Positions 13,320 to 24,036 of a stretch of DNA of 64,000 nucleotides are shown here, piece by piece. How positions within the stretch are numbered: the stretch's first letter is position 1; each line of letters begins with the position of its first letter. This stretch comes from Gamsiella multidivaricata (lineage: Eukaryota > Mortierellomycota > Mortierellomycetes > Mortierellales > Mortierellaceae): positions 62,001 through 126,000 of the forward strand of contig NW_026251749.1 of NCBI RefSeq assembly GCF_025024155.1, read 5' to 3'. The notes beneath the pieces are model-generated. The model saw only the letters and a program-made list of their open reading frames with translations. It was not told the origin of the DNA and did no database searches. Position numbers and translations under genes: made by a program.

Positions 13320-13412
13320 GTATATTTAGTCTAACAAGTGTATCTCCAGCTCACTATTATATTTAATACAAATAAATACCTAATCGGTGTGGTGTGTGGA
13401 GCCACATCTCTT
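13320..13412. repeat. Dispersed repeat, copy A (shared with 62388-62478)
   Basis: About 90 bp that closely match, in the same orientation, a segment at 62388-62478 next to the pogo-like transposase relic. Shared blocks include CCAGCTCACTATTA, ATACAAATAAA and CGGTGTGGTGTGTGGA. Copy A has no transposase next to it, so it looks like a solo end or a non-autonomous derivative of that element. Confidence 0.7.
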
Positions 13413-13901
13413 TCTCACTCATTTCTGAATCCAAAAATATCTCAGGCAGATCGACGCGTTTTTCTTGAAATATATTGAGGAGCAACTCCAAGAATTAGCA
13501 TCCTACCTCGTGCGGGGGCCTTTATTTTGCCGGCGCCAGATGTCCATGTGGCATATTCCCTATTTTCCACGCTGCCTCTGTGTGGGATAGCTAGATTGAG
13601 TCCAGCAATAAGCAGTCTAATCGCTCGGTCGCTGTAATTAAAGATATCTCTCCTGTTGTCGCGTACCACAAGCGAAGGCACTGCCGCAGCGATGCTTTAC
13701 AAATGATCGGTCGACTCTTAGCAGTGATCGAACCACCCCTGGCAACGCGTATGCTCGTTACACAAAGGCAAATAGCGATCTATATGTATATATTCCATAG
13801 CTCTGTATCCGCTTTATTCCATTTAGTGACTTGGATACAATCCTATGCTTATCCTGGCACCTCCTTCCTGAATACTTGCCATCATTTATCAGTACCTACC
13901 T

Positions 13902-13950
13902 TGCTTAGAAAGGGTCATTCTGACTCTGAATAAGCATAGGTTCACGGCAC
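13902..13950 (+). repeat. 49-bp direct repeat, copy 1
   Basis: Begins TGCTTAGAAAGGGTCATTCT and includes GACTCTGAATAAGCATAGG. About 45 of 49 positions match copy 2 at 14186-14234, some 284 bp downstream. Surrounding sequence (CTTCCTGAA before each copy) is also partly similar, so the duplicated unit may be longer. Confidence 0.7.
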
Positions 13951-14185
13951 TTGTTCTCATTGACTCTGGACTACAGCCATATCTTTCAGTCTAAAGCGCG
14001 TAGTTGCCACCCTAATGCAGATATGCGTTCCATCCTGTTCAACCCTGCCCCTGCCTCTTGACCACCTAAAACTATTACACGCTCTATACCTGTTTTTTCC
14101 TCATCTAGCAACTTGAATATCTCCTACGCTTCCTCTGACCTTGCTTCCTGAACCGCATATCACCTTCCCTTGTTCTGTCCCGCCG

Positions 14186-14234
14186 TGCTTAGAAAAGGTC
14201 ATCTTGACTCTGAATAAGCATAGGTTCACGACAC
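14186..14234 (+). repeat. 49-bp direct repeat, copy 2
   Basis: Second copy of the repeat at 13902-13950, sharing GACTCTGAATAAGCATAGG exactly, with four substitutions elsewhere. The order and spacing suggest a local tandem-type duplication that has since diverged. Confidence 0.7.
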
Positions 14235-14327
14235 CCGTACTCTCCCCTTCTGGTCTATCTATATCGCATCAGACGATCTATAACACCTTCAAAATATTAA
14301 GCCTACACATACTCGACGAGGTTCAGT

Positions 14328-14705
14328 TTGCAGTTCGAACGCTCCCATGGTATATCCTATACGACAACATTAACCGCAGGAATCGAAAATATGACCAGCG
14401 CATCCACAACAGCGATACTTTTGAGAACGGCACTACAGCGACTATTGTTATCAACCCATATTACTCACCTGGAGCCTCTCGCGACCAAGAAGACAGTAAC
14501 GTCTCCGTTACCTACAATAAAGATCGACCAATCGGCCGATGAAGGCAACCTCGGCGTCTTCTTGACAATAACGAAGATCGTGTTCAGATTGCCTGAGGAG
14601 TGGTTCAACAACAATACATTGCAGGAATTGCGTGCAGCAGACACTACGCCTTTCAACCGATGTGTTAATGTCGCGAACTGTGCGTATTTGCCCCTGAGGC
14701 CCTAG
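14328..14705 (+). other. Unassigned open frame
   Basis: About 120 open codons with no intron, ending at a TAG at 14703-14705. The latter part (for example FRLPEEWFNNNTLQELRAA) has a protein-like composition, whereas the first part does not. The frame lacks a convincing ATG context. It could be the last exon of a decayed gene or a chance frame. No family recognised. Confidence 0.2.
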
Positions 14706-15402
14706 TCATGATTCCGTTCTGAGCACTGCCTTAGAGAGACGAGTGCGTAGTATTTATTTAGCTCAACCATTTGTACCTCTTGCTTCTGTACCGATTACCT
14801 TGAATAAACCCTTCGTAACTACCCTGACTTCTACGCACACACTTGCCATACTTCATACAGACACACACGCACCTACACTCACAGACCCGAGCCGGAACGG
14901 ATAGCGCCGTTACGAGTGAGGGATCACGACAGTTAAGCACATGATATGTAGTAGTATAAATATCATTTTATTATGTAATAAAAGCCATTAGCTCTTCTTT
15001 CATCCACCATACTATGGATCCGTGCCCACACCAGGATCATTGGCTTTCAATATAGCCATGTTGGACCGCACGCGCCTTAGCCTTGACTCGCCAAACTACA
15101 GTGCTCGATAGAATTGATCTGGATTTCAACACATTTCGATTTTCTCGTTTTTTTCTCCATTGCTATCTTATCAATCCGCAACGATATCCATACTCAACAT
15201 TAATCTACTTCGTAGCATCATTCATAGCTGGTTGCATCAGAAGTAATTATGTCAATACTTTTTTTATTTCGTTCTCGACGCTTCAATACTTGATATTGTC
15301 CCCTTCACTGCGATATAGCAACATCATGCGCCTGCGCATGCTGTCGTATAGTTCATGAATGAACTCAATAGGTATCTGAGTTCATATATCTTGTACGCGT
15401 TC

Positions 15403-15835
15403 TCAGAGTTCGTTCATGTCAGCAGACGAATCTTTATACTGATCAAGGTGGTATTTGAGGTAAGCCCAAACAAAGGTGTTCGATAGGATTGAGATATGGA
15501 GAATTTTTGCTGTATGCACCTTTGCATTGTCATGCTGAAAAATGAACTTGAAATATATAGTGGTTCTTGAAGTCAGTGAGAAAGAGATGTGTCTCCAAAC
15601 ACACATCTACACGATATTTATTAATCAACTTTAGATTAAGTTTCAGAGGTGATAGATTTTTATAGTAATAAAGTACACTGGACTCGGCTGAATATGCAGC
15701 AGAACTCGACCGGGTCCATGACATACCAATCCCGAGAAGCGAGAAGATAATTCTATAGCGCATTGGAATAGGTCCCTGAATTGATCTTTCCTGGGATCCA
15801 ATAGGCATCGTCCACACCATTAGTTTGGGCGCTGT
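15403..15835 (-). pseudogene. Decayed Tc1/mariner-type transposase
   Basis: The minus strand holds fragments of a Tc1/mariner DDE transposase. One frame reads FIFQHDNAKVHTAK, the family's 'F-QDNA--H-A' block with the second catalytic Asp, followed by ISILSNTFVWAYLKYHL, which corresponds to the usual 'NPIEHLWAYLK' region. An overlapping frame upstream gives MVWTMPIG, resembling the 'VMVWG' block. The two parts lie in different frames and the N-terminal DNA-binding half is absent or unrecognisable, so the element is dead. Confidence 0.65.
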
Positions 15836-17412
15836 AACCCCATTTTATTGAATTGAAAATATATTTTATGTATTAGCAAATGTTGGCTCCATCAAACATT
15901 TTACAGTCCCCCTTCCGGTAGTAGTGACAAACTGCATCTACCCTGTTGGTGCGCCCGGTCCTTCTTGCCCTTCGCCATATCTATCTTGAGGTCTCTCAGC
16001 TCCTTTCAAAGTGGAGAGAAACCATGGATGGCGTTATATTCAGGACCCAATAGCACCACTCAAAGCGTTGATTGAAATTCTACGCGAGGATTTTATTGGC
16101 AAGATGTGAGTACAGTAGATGATGGTGGCCGAGAGAAAAATATGAAAGGGCGTAGCGTCTGTGCCTGGATTAAGTTACAATGGTACCTGAAATGAAACGC
16201 AAAATGGGATACCAGGCTACTGGCGTGCTTCTCGCCTCTTTTGTCCTCCTCACACTATTATTAACGCCAGGACCTTTCCCCTTGCAGGCGACTTCCACTC
16301 TATTTGTAGGTGTGCCGCCATGTGGCACATGAATCCGACGTGATACGACGAAGGCCACACCTTCATTCGCCACGAAGATCGGCCTCCTGTACAGTCACTC
16401 GAGGAGTGAGCGAGTCCCGGGTAAAGGCGCTGACAGAAAAAATATTTAGCTTTATATTCAAGAGCCGGTACGACTTAACCGGGTACTGGTATAAATCGTG
16501 CATTCTAATACGATGGGATCGTGGTGTGATTGACTAGTGGCTCAGTTTTTGTGGAACCCCTGATGGATGACAATATCACTCATATGCCAACAAAGTGGTG
16601 GAATCAAAATGATTAGATAACAGAAAGAGTTGAGATACTAAACAGGGTAGATTGTTAGCGAGAGCATGGTACTCTTTGCTATCCGCTTCAGCAACCTTCT
16701 TTAACATGCCAGTATGTCTTTTAGTAAATCTTCTTCTCAACACGGAGTCGTCGCGTCGGATCCAACTATCCTAGGGGACGACGCGACTAAAGGACACGTA
16801 TTATAGTTCTCCTCATCCATTCGGAGAGAACGCGCTCTGTCAAAAGCTGCAGTCCCTCGCATACATACATTCTATGGTCCATTGCAATGGTCTTTACTCA
16901 GAGCGAACCATCCGCTGATGCACCGTTCGTACTGCTTGATTATACATCCTTCAAATCTGCAGCCAATGTACTCTTCGAGTGAAGAGGACTGAGAGAGGTT
17001 TCAATCGCATGAAATTTTACCTGAACCTGAAGAGTTTATCGAAGCGTTCGACTTTCTAGGCTTCTCAAAAACTTATTTTTTTATTTTTATTTTTTATCGG
17101 AAACCAAGGCTCTTTGATTGCAACCCATGAAACAACTGGGGTTTAAAGCAATGGGTTACATAGTATGCGTCTACATGTATAAAGTGTAATCGCTGCGCAA
17201 GACGTCAAGATTACTTTGCAATTCAAAGTCCTAGGAATATCTTTATGGCTCCGAGGGAGAGTCAGGTAGATCATGAACATTGCTGCATTGAAGAAGATTG
17301 TATCACAAAAGCTATAGTATCCAATTTCAAGGTTCTTCCATGGACGCGGGTTTTCTCAAATGCTGAATGCCTTTTTTTATTGTTTTTTCTTTTGTTTACT
17401 AAAAGCCTGCCA
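15836..17412. other. Gene-poor region between the Tc1/mariner relic and RPC25
   Basis: Only short frames. A sequence ACAGTCCCCCTTCCGG near 15901-15917 could be an end of the transposon relic (Tc1 termini often start CAGT), but I could not find a matching inverted partner. Near 16740-16790 two GC-rich blocks (GTCGTCGCGTCGG and GACGACGCGAC) form an imperfect inverted repeat. Nothing coding is recognised. Confidence 0.4.
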
Positions 17413-17945
17413 TTATCCCCACCAAGAGAACAGACCCAAACCGTCGCCATTGATCGAGCACTAAAAAAAATACAAGAAAGAAAAATAGTCAGTACGGAAC
17501 CTTGAGAGAAATGACCCAAAGGACGAGGAACCAGATAAAGACCAAGCAACATACTACGAGAGAGTACGGTGCCTGTTTGGACGAATTGGCGCTCAAATCG
17601 GGTGTATCGACGCCTTCCTTCTTGGGTCGGACTGAGGGGGAGGTATCAAAGAACTGCTCGGACTCGACTCGGAATCGGATGTCCTCATCCAGGTCCATGA
17701 ACATCTCATTCTCTTCGTACCTCCAGATCCAGACCTGCTCCTCTGCACTGAACTCTGATTGGGGCTGAAGATAGTTGTATGGGATAAAGATGTCGTCGAA
17801 GAATCCGAGTGATACTAAAAAATCGTAAAAATAAAGCAGTGTTGGTAAGATAATTAGATGAGAGAGAGAGAAAGGATTATGAATATGCAGCACTGTGGTC
17901 TTAACGGTGTAATATCCTCGGCTTCGGTCAATCAACAGGCATGCC

Positions 17946-17977
<32 letters not shown>

Positions 17978-18468
17978 CTACCTCGAACGCCCTCCGGATT
18001 ACACGATCTGATCTTGCCCGTAAGAATCTCGCCGATGAATGGCCGAAAGATAATCATCCTAAAGTGAACCGTTACATAACTACAGCCGTCGCCGTGATGA
18101 ATAAATCCTTCGCTTGCGTGAAGGATATCGTACATCGCAATACATAACCCAACATCCTGTAGGACCTAGATCGAGCGTCGTTTCGGGAAAAGCGGGTGGA
18201 GGATGCGATGTCAGATAGCGATATCTAATGCAATGTGCACAAAAATGGTTCATGGCACGCATCCTGTGCTTGTCCTTTTGACAATGCTTGACAATGCTTG
18301 ACAATGCTTGATAATCCAGAGTGAAAGCGACGTGTTGATGGCGCCAATTGTTCTTACCTTATTGGCGTATTTCCGGTTGATCTCGTCTGTGATAGCCTGC
18401 GATTTCTTCTTGCGGAATCCTGAAGGCTCAATTTTGATGGTGTCCTTGATTTCGGCGAGGTTAAACAT
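17413..18468 (-). CDS. RPC25: DNA-directed RNA polymerase III subunit RPC25/POLR3H (RPB7 family)
   Basis: Stalk subunit of RNA polymerase III, partner of RPC17, needed for initiation on tRNA and 5S genes. Four exons on the minus strand: 18358-18468, 17982-18165, 17558-17814 and 17413-17460, giving 199 residues, the family length. The N-terminal RPB7-like part reads MFNLAEIKDTIKIEP, then AITDEINRKYANK, VLQDVGLCIAMYDI and VTVHFRMIIFRPFIGEIL. The C-terminal OB-fold part reads VSLGFFDDIFIPY, EEQVWIWRYEE and DEDIRFRVESEQFFDTSP. The last exon is only 15 codons but gives the conserved ending DGLGLFSWWG. For exon 2 an upstream acceptor (tctag|GTCCTA) was preferred because it restores NKVLQDVGLC. Intron 1 contains a triple 10-bp repeat and intron 2 a run of 26 A. 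Confidence 0.92.
18281..18310 (+). repeat. Three perfect copies of a 10-bp unit
   Basis: ACAATGCTTG three times in tandem, with a degenerate partial copy after it, inside intron 1 of the RPC25 gene. Probably slippage-derived. Confidence 0.8.
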
Positions 18469-19198
18469 GATTTATATACTGTATATGTGAACTGTCGATC
18501 GTATTTTTCCGTGGTTAAGCCTCCTGTAGGTCTGCTCCGCGTAGTTTAGTAAGTGATCGAAGTTGTCTAATTCAAAACTTATACGGATGCTGGTAAACTG
18601 CAAGTGATTCCTGTCGCCTTCTACGGTCTCTGGTAAGGTCCGGTCCAAGTAGCAGTGATGTTGAAATCGCCCTGGTTGCTGCTGCAGAAAGCAGTATTGG
18701 TTGAGAATGATGTGTGTGCATGAATGAGTGAGTGAAGGCGAAGCAGGAACAACAAAACACGCACCAAGCCACCAAATCTTGAACGCCCTGAGATGAATTT
18801 TTTCTAGAAACGCGTTTAACTTTTACGCGCGTCTTGGTCCAAACGAGGGAGGAGGGGATTTTTTTTGGGCGAATCATATTGCATTCAATTCCATATTCTA
18901 TTCTATCCTTTAATCTGAGGCGTATTTGGCTAATAAGATAAAACCAGGAGTGCTCCCAAGGTCGTTGTATTGCATATCTTTTTCAGCGAGATACCGCTCA
19001 TAATAACTAGATGTCGTTACGCCTACTTGCTTAACTATAGAAATGTTGTGCTCGTAGTCGGGTGCTACCTTGGAGTGTGCATGACCTCCACCATTCTTGG
19101 GCAAAGCAAAAGATCAAGAAACAGAGCTCAGCCGGGTCGTTCTTGAGATGAATTAGGCAAAAGAAACAACGCCCACACACATAGACTACACAGACAAA
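18469..19198. other. Upstream region of RPC25
   Basis: Contains the RPC25 promoter and two unconvincing minus-strand frames. The frame at 18910-19104 (64 codons; includes YEHNISIVKQVGVTTSSYYE) is protein-like but has no ATG, so it may be an exon of an unseen or decayed gene. An AAACGCGTTT element lies at 18808-18817 and ACGCGCGT at 18825-18832; they resemble MluI cell-cycle boxes. Confidence 0.4.
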
Positions 19199-19597
19199 AT
19201 GTCGACATGGACAAAGTGGGCCTTTATCTGGAACAGAACTCTGTATGGTATCACCTTTGAGGTTCGCATGTTGTTCTGTGTGCTAGACAGACCCAAAATC
19301 GCTCTTGTGCTCAGTAGCATGCGCAATCCTTGGAAGGGTATTGGATTGGTGGGCCGAAGAAAAAGACCAATGGTCGTGGGCAAAAGATGGGCCCAGGCAT
19401 TTCTTCTTCTTATCCCAAGGTCAGAGAGTCTATTGATGAAGACGTATTGGGCACAGGAGATCCATGAAGCCATTTTTTTTTTCTCCGAGCAAAATAAAAA
19501 AAATAAAAAAAAAGCTCAGTTGTGTAGATCCATGCGGCACGATAGAAGTGCGTGTGCATGTACATGTACATGTGAACACACAGCAGACGAGAAATAA
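19199..19597 (+). CDS. Hypothetical small protein (weak)
   Basis: ATG in a good context (CAAAATGTC) opens 132 codons without a stop, beginning MSTWTKWAFIWNRTLYG. I do not recognise it. A possible donor follows the 17th codon, and the 3' part runs through poly-T and poly-A stretches that look like intron or spacer, so the true gene may be spliced or not exist. A second frame around 19345-19440 (for example AEEKDQWSWAKDGP) is equally protein-like. Confidence 0.25.
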   Translation: MSTWTKWAFIWNRTLYGITFEVRMLFCVLDRPKIALVLSSMRNPWKGIGLVGRRKRPMVVGKRWAQAFLLLIPRSESLLMKTYWAQEIHEAIFFFSEQNKKNKKKAQLCRSMRHDRSACACTCTCEHTADEK

Positions 19598-21199
19598 AAG
19601 TAAAAAGTGAGATATGGCATCATATCGCTCTCGGAAGACTAACGTCTGATGTGCTTTTCGGTGCACTCCCACATATTTGTTATTCAATTGCTCTCTTTGT
19701 ATTTGTACCACTATTGAGGATAGCAGGCAACTCAAGATACCCAACCATTGGCTGTCCTGGGATGCAGAGATGGTGGTCTAAACGAACGTTATAGAGTTCA
19801 CTCCGTTCACCCTTCTAGTCTCTCTCCATAGTCTGTTCTAGTCTGGTATGCCTTTCTTATGCCATGCGACTCTGATCTTTTTCCACGTTCACAATTGCGC
19901 CATTCTCCTGCATGGCCAAGGAATTCAAAGACACAAAGACATAAGAACATTAAAAAAAGACTGTCCTCTGTTCTGCTTCCTCGGATTCTGGGCCATCCTC
20001 ACCATCTCGCGTCATCCACTAGCTGCTTCAGCCGTTAATGGTTCTTTTAATTTACGAGATTCAAGCATAAAAAAATTCGTGAAACCCGGGGATGATGAAT
20101 GCATTCTACATTGCAGCGAGATCTCGATATGTCGACATTTGAATGTAGGCGCGCTTAGTTTAATGATACTCAATTATATTATACTGCATGCACAGGCGGA
20201 TTTAAAAAAAAAACGTCTGTATGCTTTCAAAAAGTGTATCTGGGCCATGGACCTATATTTTTTTTTTTTTTTTTTTTTTGGTGCATTCTTTCAAGAGATA
20301 TCTGTGAGCATGGATAACTCGGTCGTAACGCGAGTGTATGCGGATGTGTGTGCGTCGTGGATGTCAGCAGCTCGAGTAAATGACCGCTCGGGCAAGGGTG
20401 TGGAGAGTGAGAGTGGCGGCAGGGTGGGTGCTGATACGTCCACCAAGGCAGGAAATCGCGAGAGTCGTGGTCGAAATGTCGCCATTCGAGTATGACAAAA
20501 CACGGTTACACAAGTCAATCGTCGTAAAGCAAGGTGTGAGATGCATGCACTCTCCGCAAATGCTCGGATGTGATTGGTTGACGAATTTAAAGTTATGCCA
20601 CCTTTAATTTTTTTTGGTTTTTGCTTTTGGTCCTTGCAGTGCATCGACAGACTACAAAGCAACCAATCTCTCGCCGTCTGGACTGAGAAGACCGACAATA
20701 CGATGGCCAAGCCTTATTTTGACGCACCTATGAAGGGAGACACTACTACTCTATACTATACAATAGGACACTAGCGCAGTAGCATTGTCTCGTACCGTTT
20801 ACCCAGGTTCTTTAGAACCATCAGACAGAAATGGTGCGATCGGTGGGTCCATCGAAGACGAACCTTATCCTGCTTTGCCTTGACTTACCAAAAACCTCGC
20901 CTTGTCCGACAATATGATAGTCCACCACAACCTTGCTGACATGCTTATCCGTTATACTCCAGAGAGCTCCGTCTTCATCCAGGGACAACGCCCCCTCGTG
21001 TGGTCGAGTATAAAAGACTTCGATCTTCCCTCCTCTTTTTCTCACTTCTCGCTCAGCCCCGCCTCCTCCTCTCGTCCCCTTGGCTCTTGTCCTCCCTCTG
21101 AACCAAAGGAACACTTCCCTCCCGTCCTACTTCAGAAATATCTTCTTTATCGCCTTCCTCCTTCATTATCATCCCTTCTCTCTCCCCCTCCTATCCGAA
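19598..21199. other. Intergenic region upstream of the sulfate permease
   Basis: Contains a run of 22 T at 20258-20279 and chance frames, one of which (19848-20495) is open for 215 codons but is low in complexity and unlike any protein. The last 200 bp before 21200 are strongly CT-rich and form the leader of the permease gene. Confidence 0.5.
21009..21016 (+). promoter_or_regulatory. Candidate TATA box of the sulfate permease gene
   Basis: TATAAAAG followed by about 180 bp of CT-rich leader before the start codon at 21200. Confidence 0.45.
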
Positions 21200-23670
21200 A
21201 TGGCTGATCGTGAGCTGAGGGAATTCGGCCACAGTGTCGTCAACTGGTTCAAGGCCTTCCCTTCCAACACTCCTCGCTACATCTACGAGCGACTCCCCAT
21301 CATCAAATGGTAACAATACCGCTTCGTTCCTGCACTTAATTCCTTGCGGCATGGCGCCCCTACTGCACAACATACATTATGATGGCCCCAGCATCCTTAC
21401 TCATGCACAACCTTCTTCACCTTCTCATAGGCTGCCAAAGTACAACCGCACCTGGGCCCTTAGAGACATCATCGCCGGCATCACTGTCGGTCTGATTGTC
21501 GTCCCCCAGGGAATGTCTTATGCCAAGGTCGCGGGCCTGCCGGTCCAACACGGTCTTTATTCTGCTTACATCGGTGCTATCTTTTACTGCTTCATGGGAA
21601 CCTCCAAGGATTTGACTATCGGACCAACTGCTGTTATCTCGCTCATTACTGGTGAACTCGTTGCTGAACTTACCGGACGCATGACCCCTCCCGAGGTGGC
21701 CGCCATTTCTTGTTTGTGCGTCGGTGCCCTGACCTTGATCCTCGGAGTCCTCCGTCTCGGAATCATCCTCGACTTCTTCCCAACAACCGTCCTTGTCGGC
21801 TACACCACCGGTGCGGCTGCTACAATTATCATCCAGCAGATCCCCAAGTGGCTCGGTGTGCCCGGAATCAACAACCGCGCACCCGTCTACACTATCATCA
21901 TCACCATGTTCCAGGCCATCAAAACGCTTTCCTGGTTGGATCTGGTGTTTGGTTTGCTGGGCTTCTTCATTTTGGTGGGCATCGGTCTCGCGGTCGACCG
22001 TTGGGGTCGCGGCAAGTTCTCGATTCAGCTGATCAAGATTTCGCGTTTCTTCATCGTCACTGTCATCGCCACGGTCGCTTCATACATCATCAACAAGGAC
22101 GCTCCTCACGACGCCAAGGGCCAAATCATCCCTCGCATCTCAATCTTGAAGACTGTGCCCTCCGGTTTGCCTTCACCACGCGTTCCAAGCGTTTCATCTG
22201 ATATCTTTAACGAAATTGTGCCCAAACTTTTTGCGATCGCCCTGGCTACGATTTTGGAGCACATTGCTATCTCCAAGGCCTTTGCTCGCCGTAACCGCTA
22301 CCAGATCGACGCCAACCAGGAATTGTTGACCCTGGGTCTTGCCAACGTTACCGCTTCGTTTTTTGGTGCCTACACTGTCACTGGATCCTTCTCGCGCTCT
22401 GCTGTCAAGTTCCAGTGCGGCGTCAAATCGCCTTTTGCTGGATTCGTCACCGGCGCTCTTGTTCTTTTGGCCCTTTATTTCTTGACCCCTGCGTAAGTAT
22501 CCTGTACTCTTATTTGCCAATATGCTGTGTTCACTTGGCGACATTCATGCATTGTTTAATTTTCATGTCACTAACGAATGTACCCATTTGCATTGGATCC
22601 AAAACAGTTTCTTCTACATCCCTGATGCAGCCCTGTCCGCCGTCATCATGGTCGCTGTCGCCACGTTGGTCAGTCCTCCCTCAGTCTTCATCCAGTTCTA
22701 CAAGGTCAATCTCTGGGACTTCCTCTCTTCCCAGGTCGCCCTTTGGGTCACCATCTTTGTCTCTGTCGAGACCGGTATCGCCGCTGGTGTTATCTTTTCG
22801 CTCGTCGTCCTCCTTTTCCGTGTTGCACGCCCCAACTTCCATCTCATGCGCCAGATCAAGGATCGCCCTGATGTCTTTGTCGATACCGTTGTCGGCAGCA
22901 CCTTTGACACCGTCCCCGCTCCTCATGGTGTCTTGGTTTTCAGAATTGAGGAGTCGACCACGTTCCCTAACGCTGATGCCTTCAAAACCTGGGTCCTTGA
23001 TGAGGTCTACAAGTACACCCGCTTCGGTGGTCGCCAGAAGAGCGTCAGCGAGAAGCTCTGGTCAGATGATTTGGATGTTCACATCCGCAACTTGCGAAAG
23101 ATTGCTCACGGTGCTGACTCGCACATCACGGACGACGATCTGCCCAAGCTTCGCTCTGTCGTCCTTGATTTCTCTGCTGTCAACAACATCGATTCGACCG
23201 GTCTTCAGGGACTCTTTGACTTGCGCGAGTTGCTCAGGGACTATGCTGGTGTAACTGACTATCCCGAGACGTTCTTTGAGCTTCACTTTGTCGGTATCCA
23301 GGCCAACGTCTTGCGCATCTTGGAGCTCTCTGGCATCACCCGCCCCGTTGCACCCATTGCTTTGCAGAAGGTCGAGGTCTTGGAGGATGTCAAGTCTGAC
23401 GCTGTCGACACCATTGATTCCGACATCAAGCCTGCTGCTCGCCCTGTTCCTGGCGATATCGGATCCGCTGCTGTTTCGGTCCTTGGCTCGAGCCCCTTCT
23501 TGAAGGAGGAGGGATTGGTCCACCTCACGGTCCGCGATGCTGTTGATTCGGTCTTGATCCGCGCTGACTCCTGGCAGAAGGACCATACTACTCATGGTGG
23601 CGAACACCATCACAACGGCTCGGATTCGGACTCTGAGCACAAGGACAAGACTGAGATCCACTACGTTTAG
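21200..23670 (+). CDS. SulP-family sulfate permease with STAS domain
   Basis: Plasma-membrane anion (most likely sulfate/proton) transporter of the SUL1/SUL2 type. Three exons: 21200-21309, 21431-22492 and 22608-23670, giving 744 residues with matching phases. The short exon 1 encodes a cytosolic N terminus ending RLPIIKW and joins directly to LPKYNRTWALRDIIAGITVG, the classic start of the SulP core. Other core features are VPQGMSYAKVAGLPVQHGLY (the family signature region), MGTSKDLTIGPTAVISL, NVTASFFGAYTVTGSFSRSA, and the helices up to about residue 490. A C-terminal STAS domain (roughly residues 515-690) contains LDFSAVNNIDSTGLQGLFDL, the characteristic anti-sigma-antagonist-like loop. The tail is His/Asp-rich. 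In fungi such genes are usually induced by sulfur limitation; no regulatory site was identified here. Confidence 0.92.
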
Positions 23671-24036
23671 AAGGATCTTTTCGTGACAACTGCATGTAAC
23701 TTGTAACATAATTGTATAGGTTTCTATATACCCGCCTACGTCAACCATCTCCATCCTTACCTTCCCAATGTAGTACACCACTTTTAAGGAAAACATATTA
23801 TAATTCAAGTAATAAACTACTATCCTAGTAATCGATCTATCGCGGACTTGAGGATGAGATGCGCTTAGTACCCTTAAGCAGCAGATCGAGAATAACAACT
23901 GGTCCCTGCGTGTTCCTGAGTGTCTGAGCAGCAAGAACCCCCTCCTCTTCCGAACAAGCATCACCCACAGGAGAAGTAGATCTCATTGGACTCGTCAGCA
24001 CTCATACCTCAGGACATCGGTAATTCGGGATCAACC
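23671..24036. other. Short intergenic region SulP / BCS1
   Basis: About 365 bp between tandem genes; no gene seen. Holds the permease 3' end and the BCS1 leader. The BCS1 frame is open leftward to 23986 but without an upstream ATG. Confidence 0.6.

Larger units (their letters stand above)
13413..15402. other. Gene-poor region with decayed sequence
   Basis: Contains a 49-bp direct repeat (listed separately), an open frame ending at 14705 (listed separately) and otherwise short frames only. A minus-strand frame at 13442-13681 is open for 79 codons but is not recognisable. Coding statistics look poor, and I read this as old insertion sequence plus spacer. Confidence 0.45.

Noticed and set aside
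19848..20495. Plus-strand frame of 215 codons upstream of the sulfate permease
   Set aside because: Runs through a 22-T tract, has no domain-like composition and no good start context; treated as chance.
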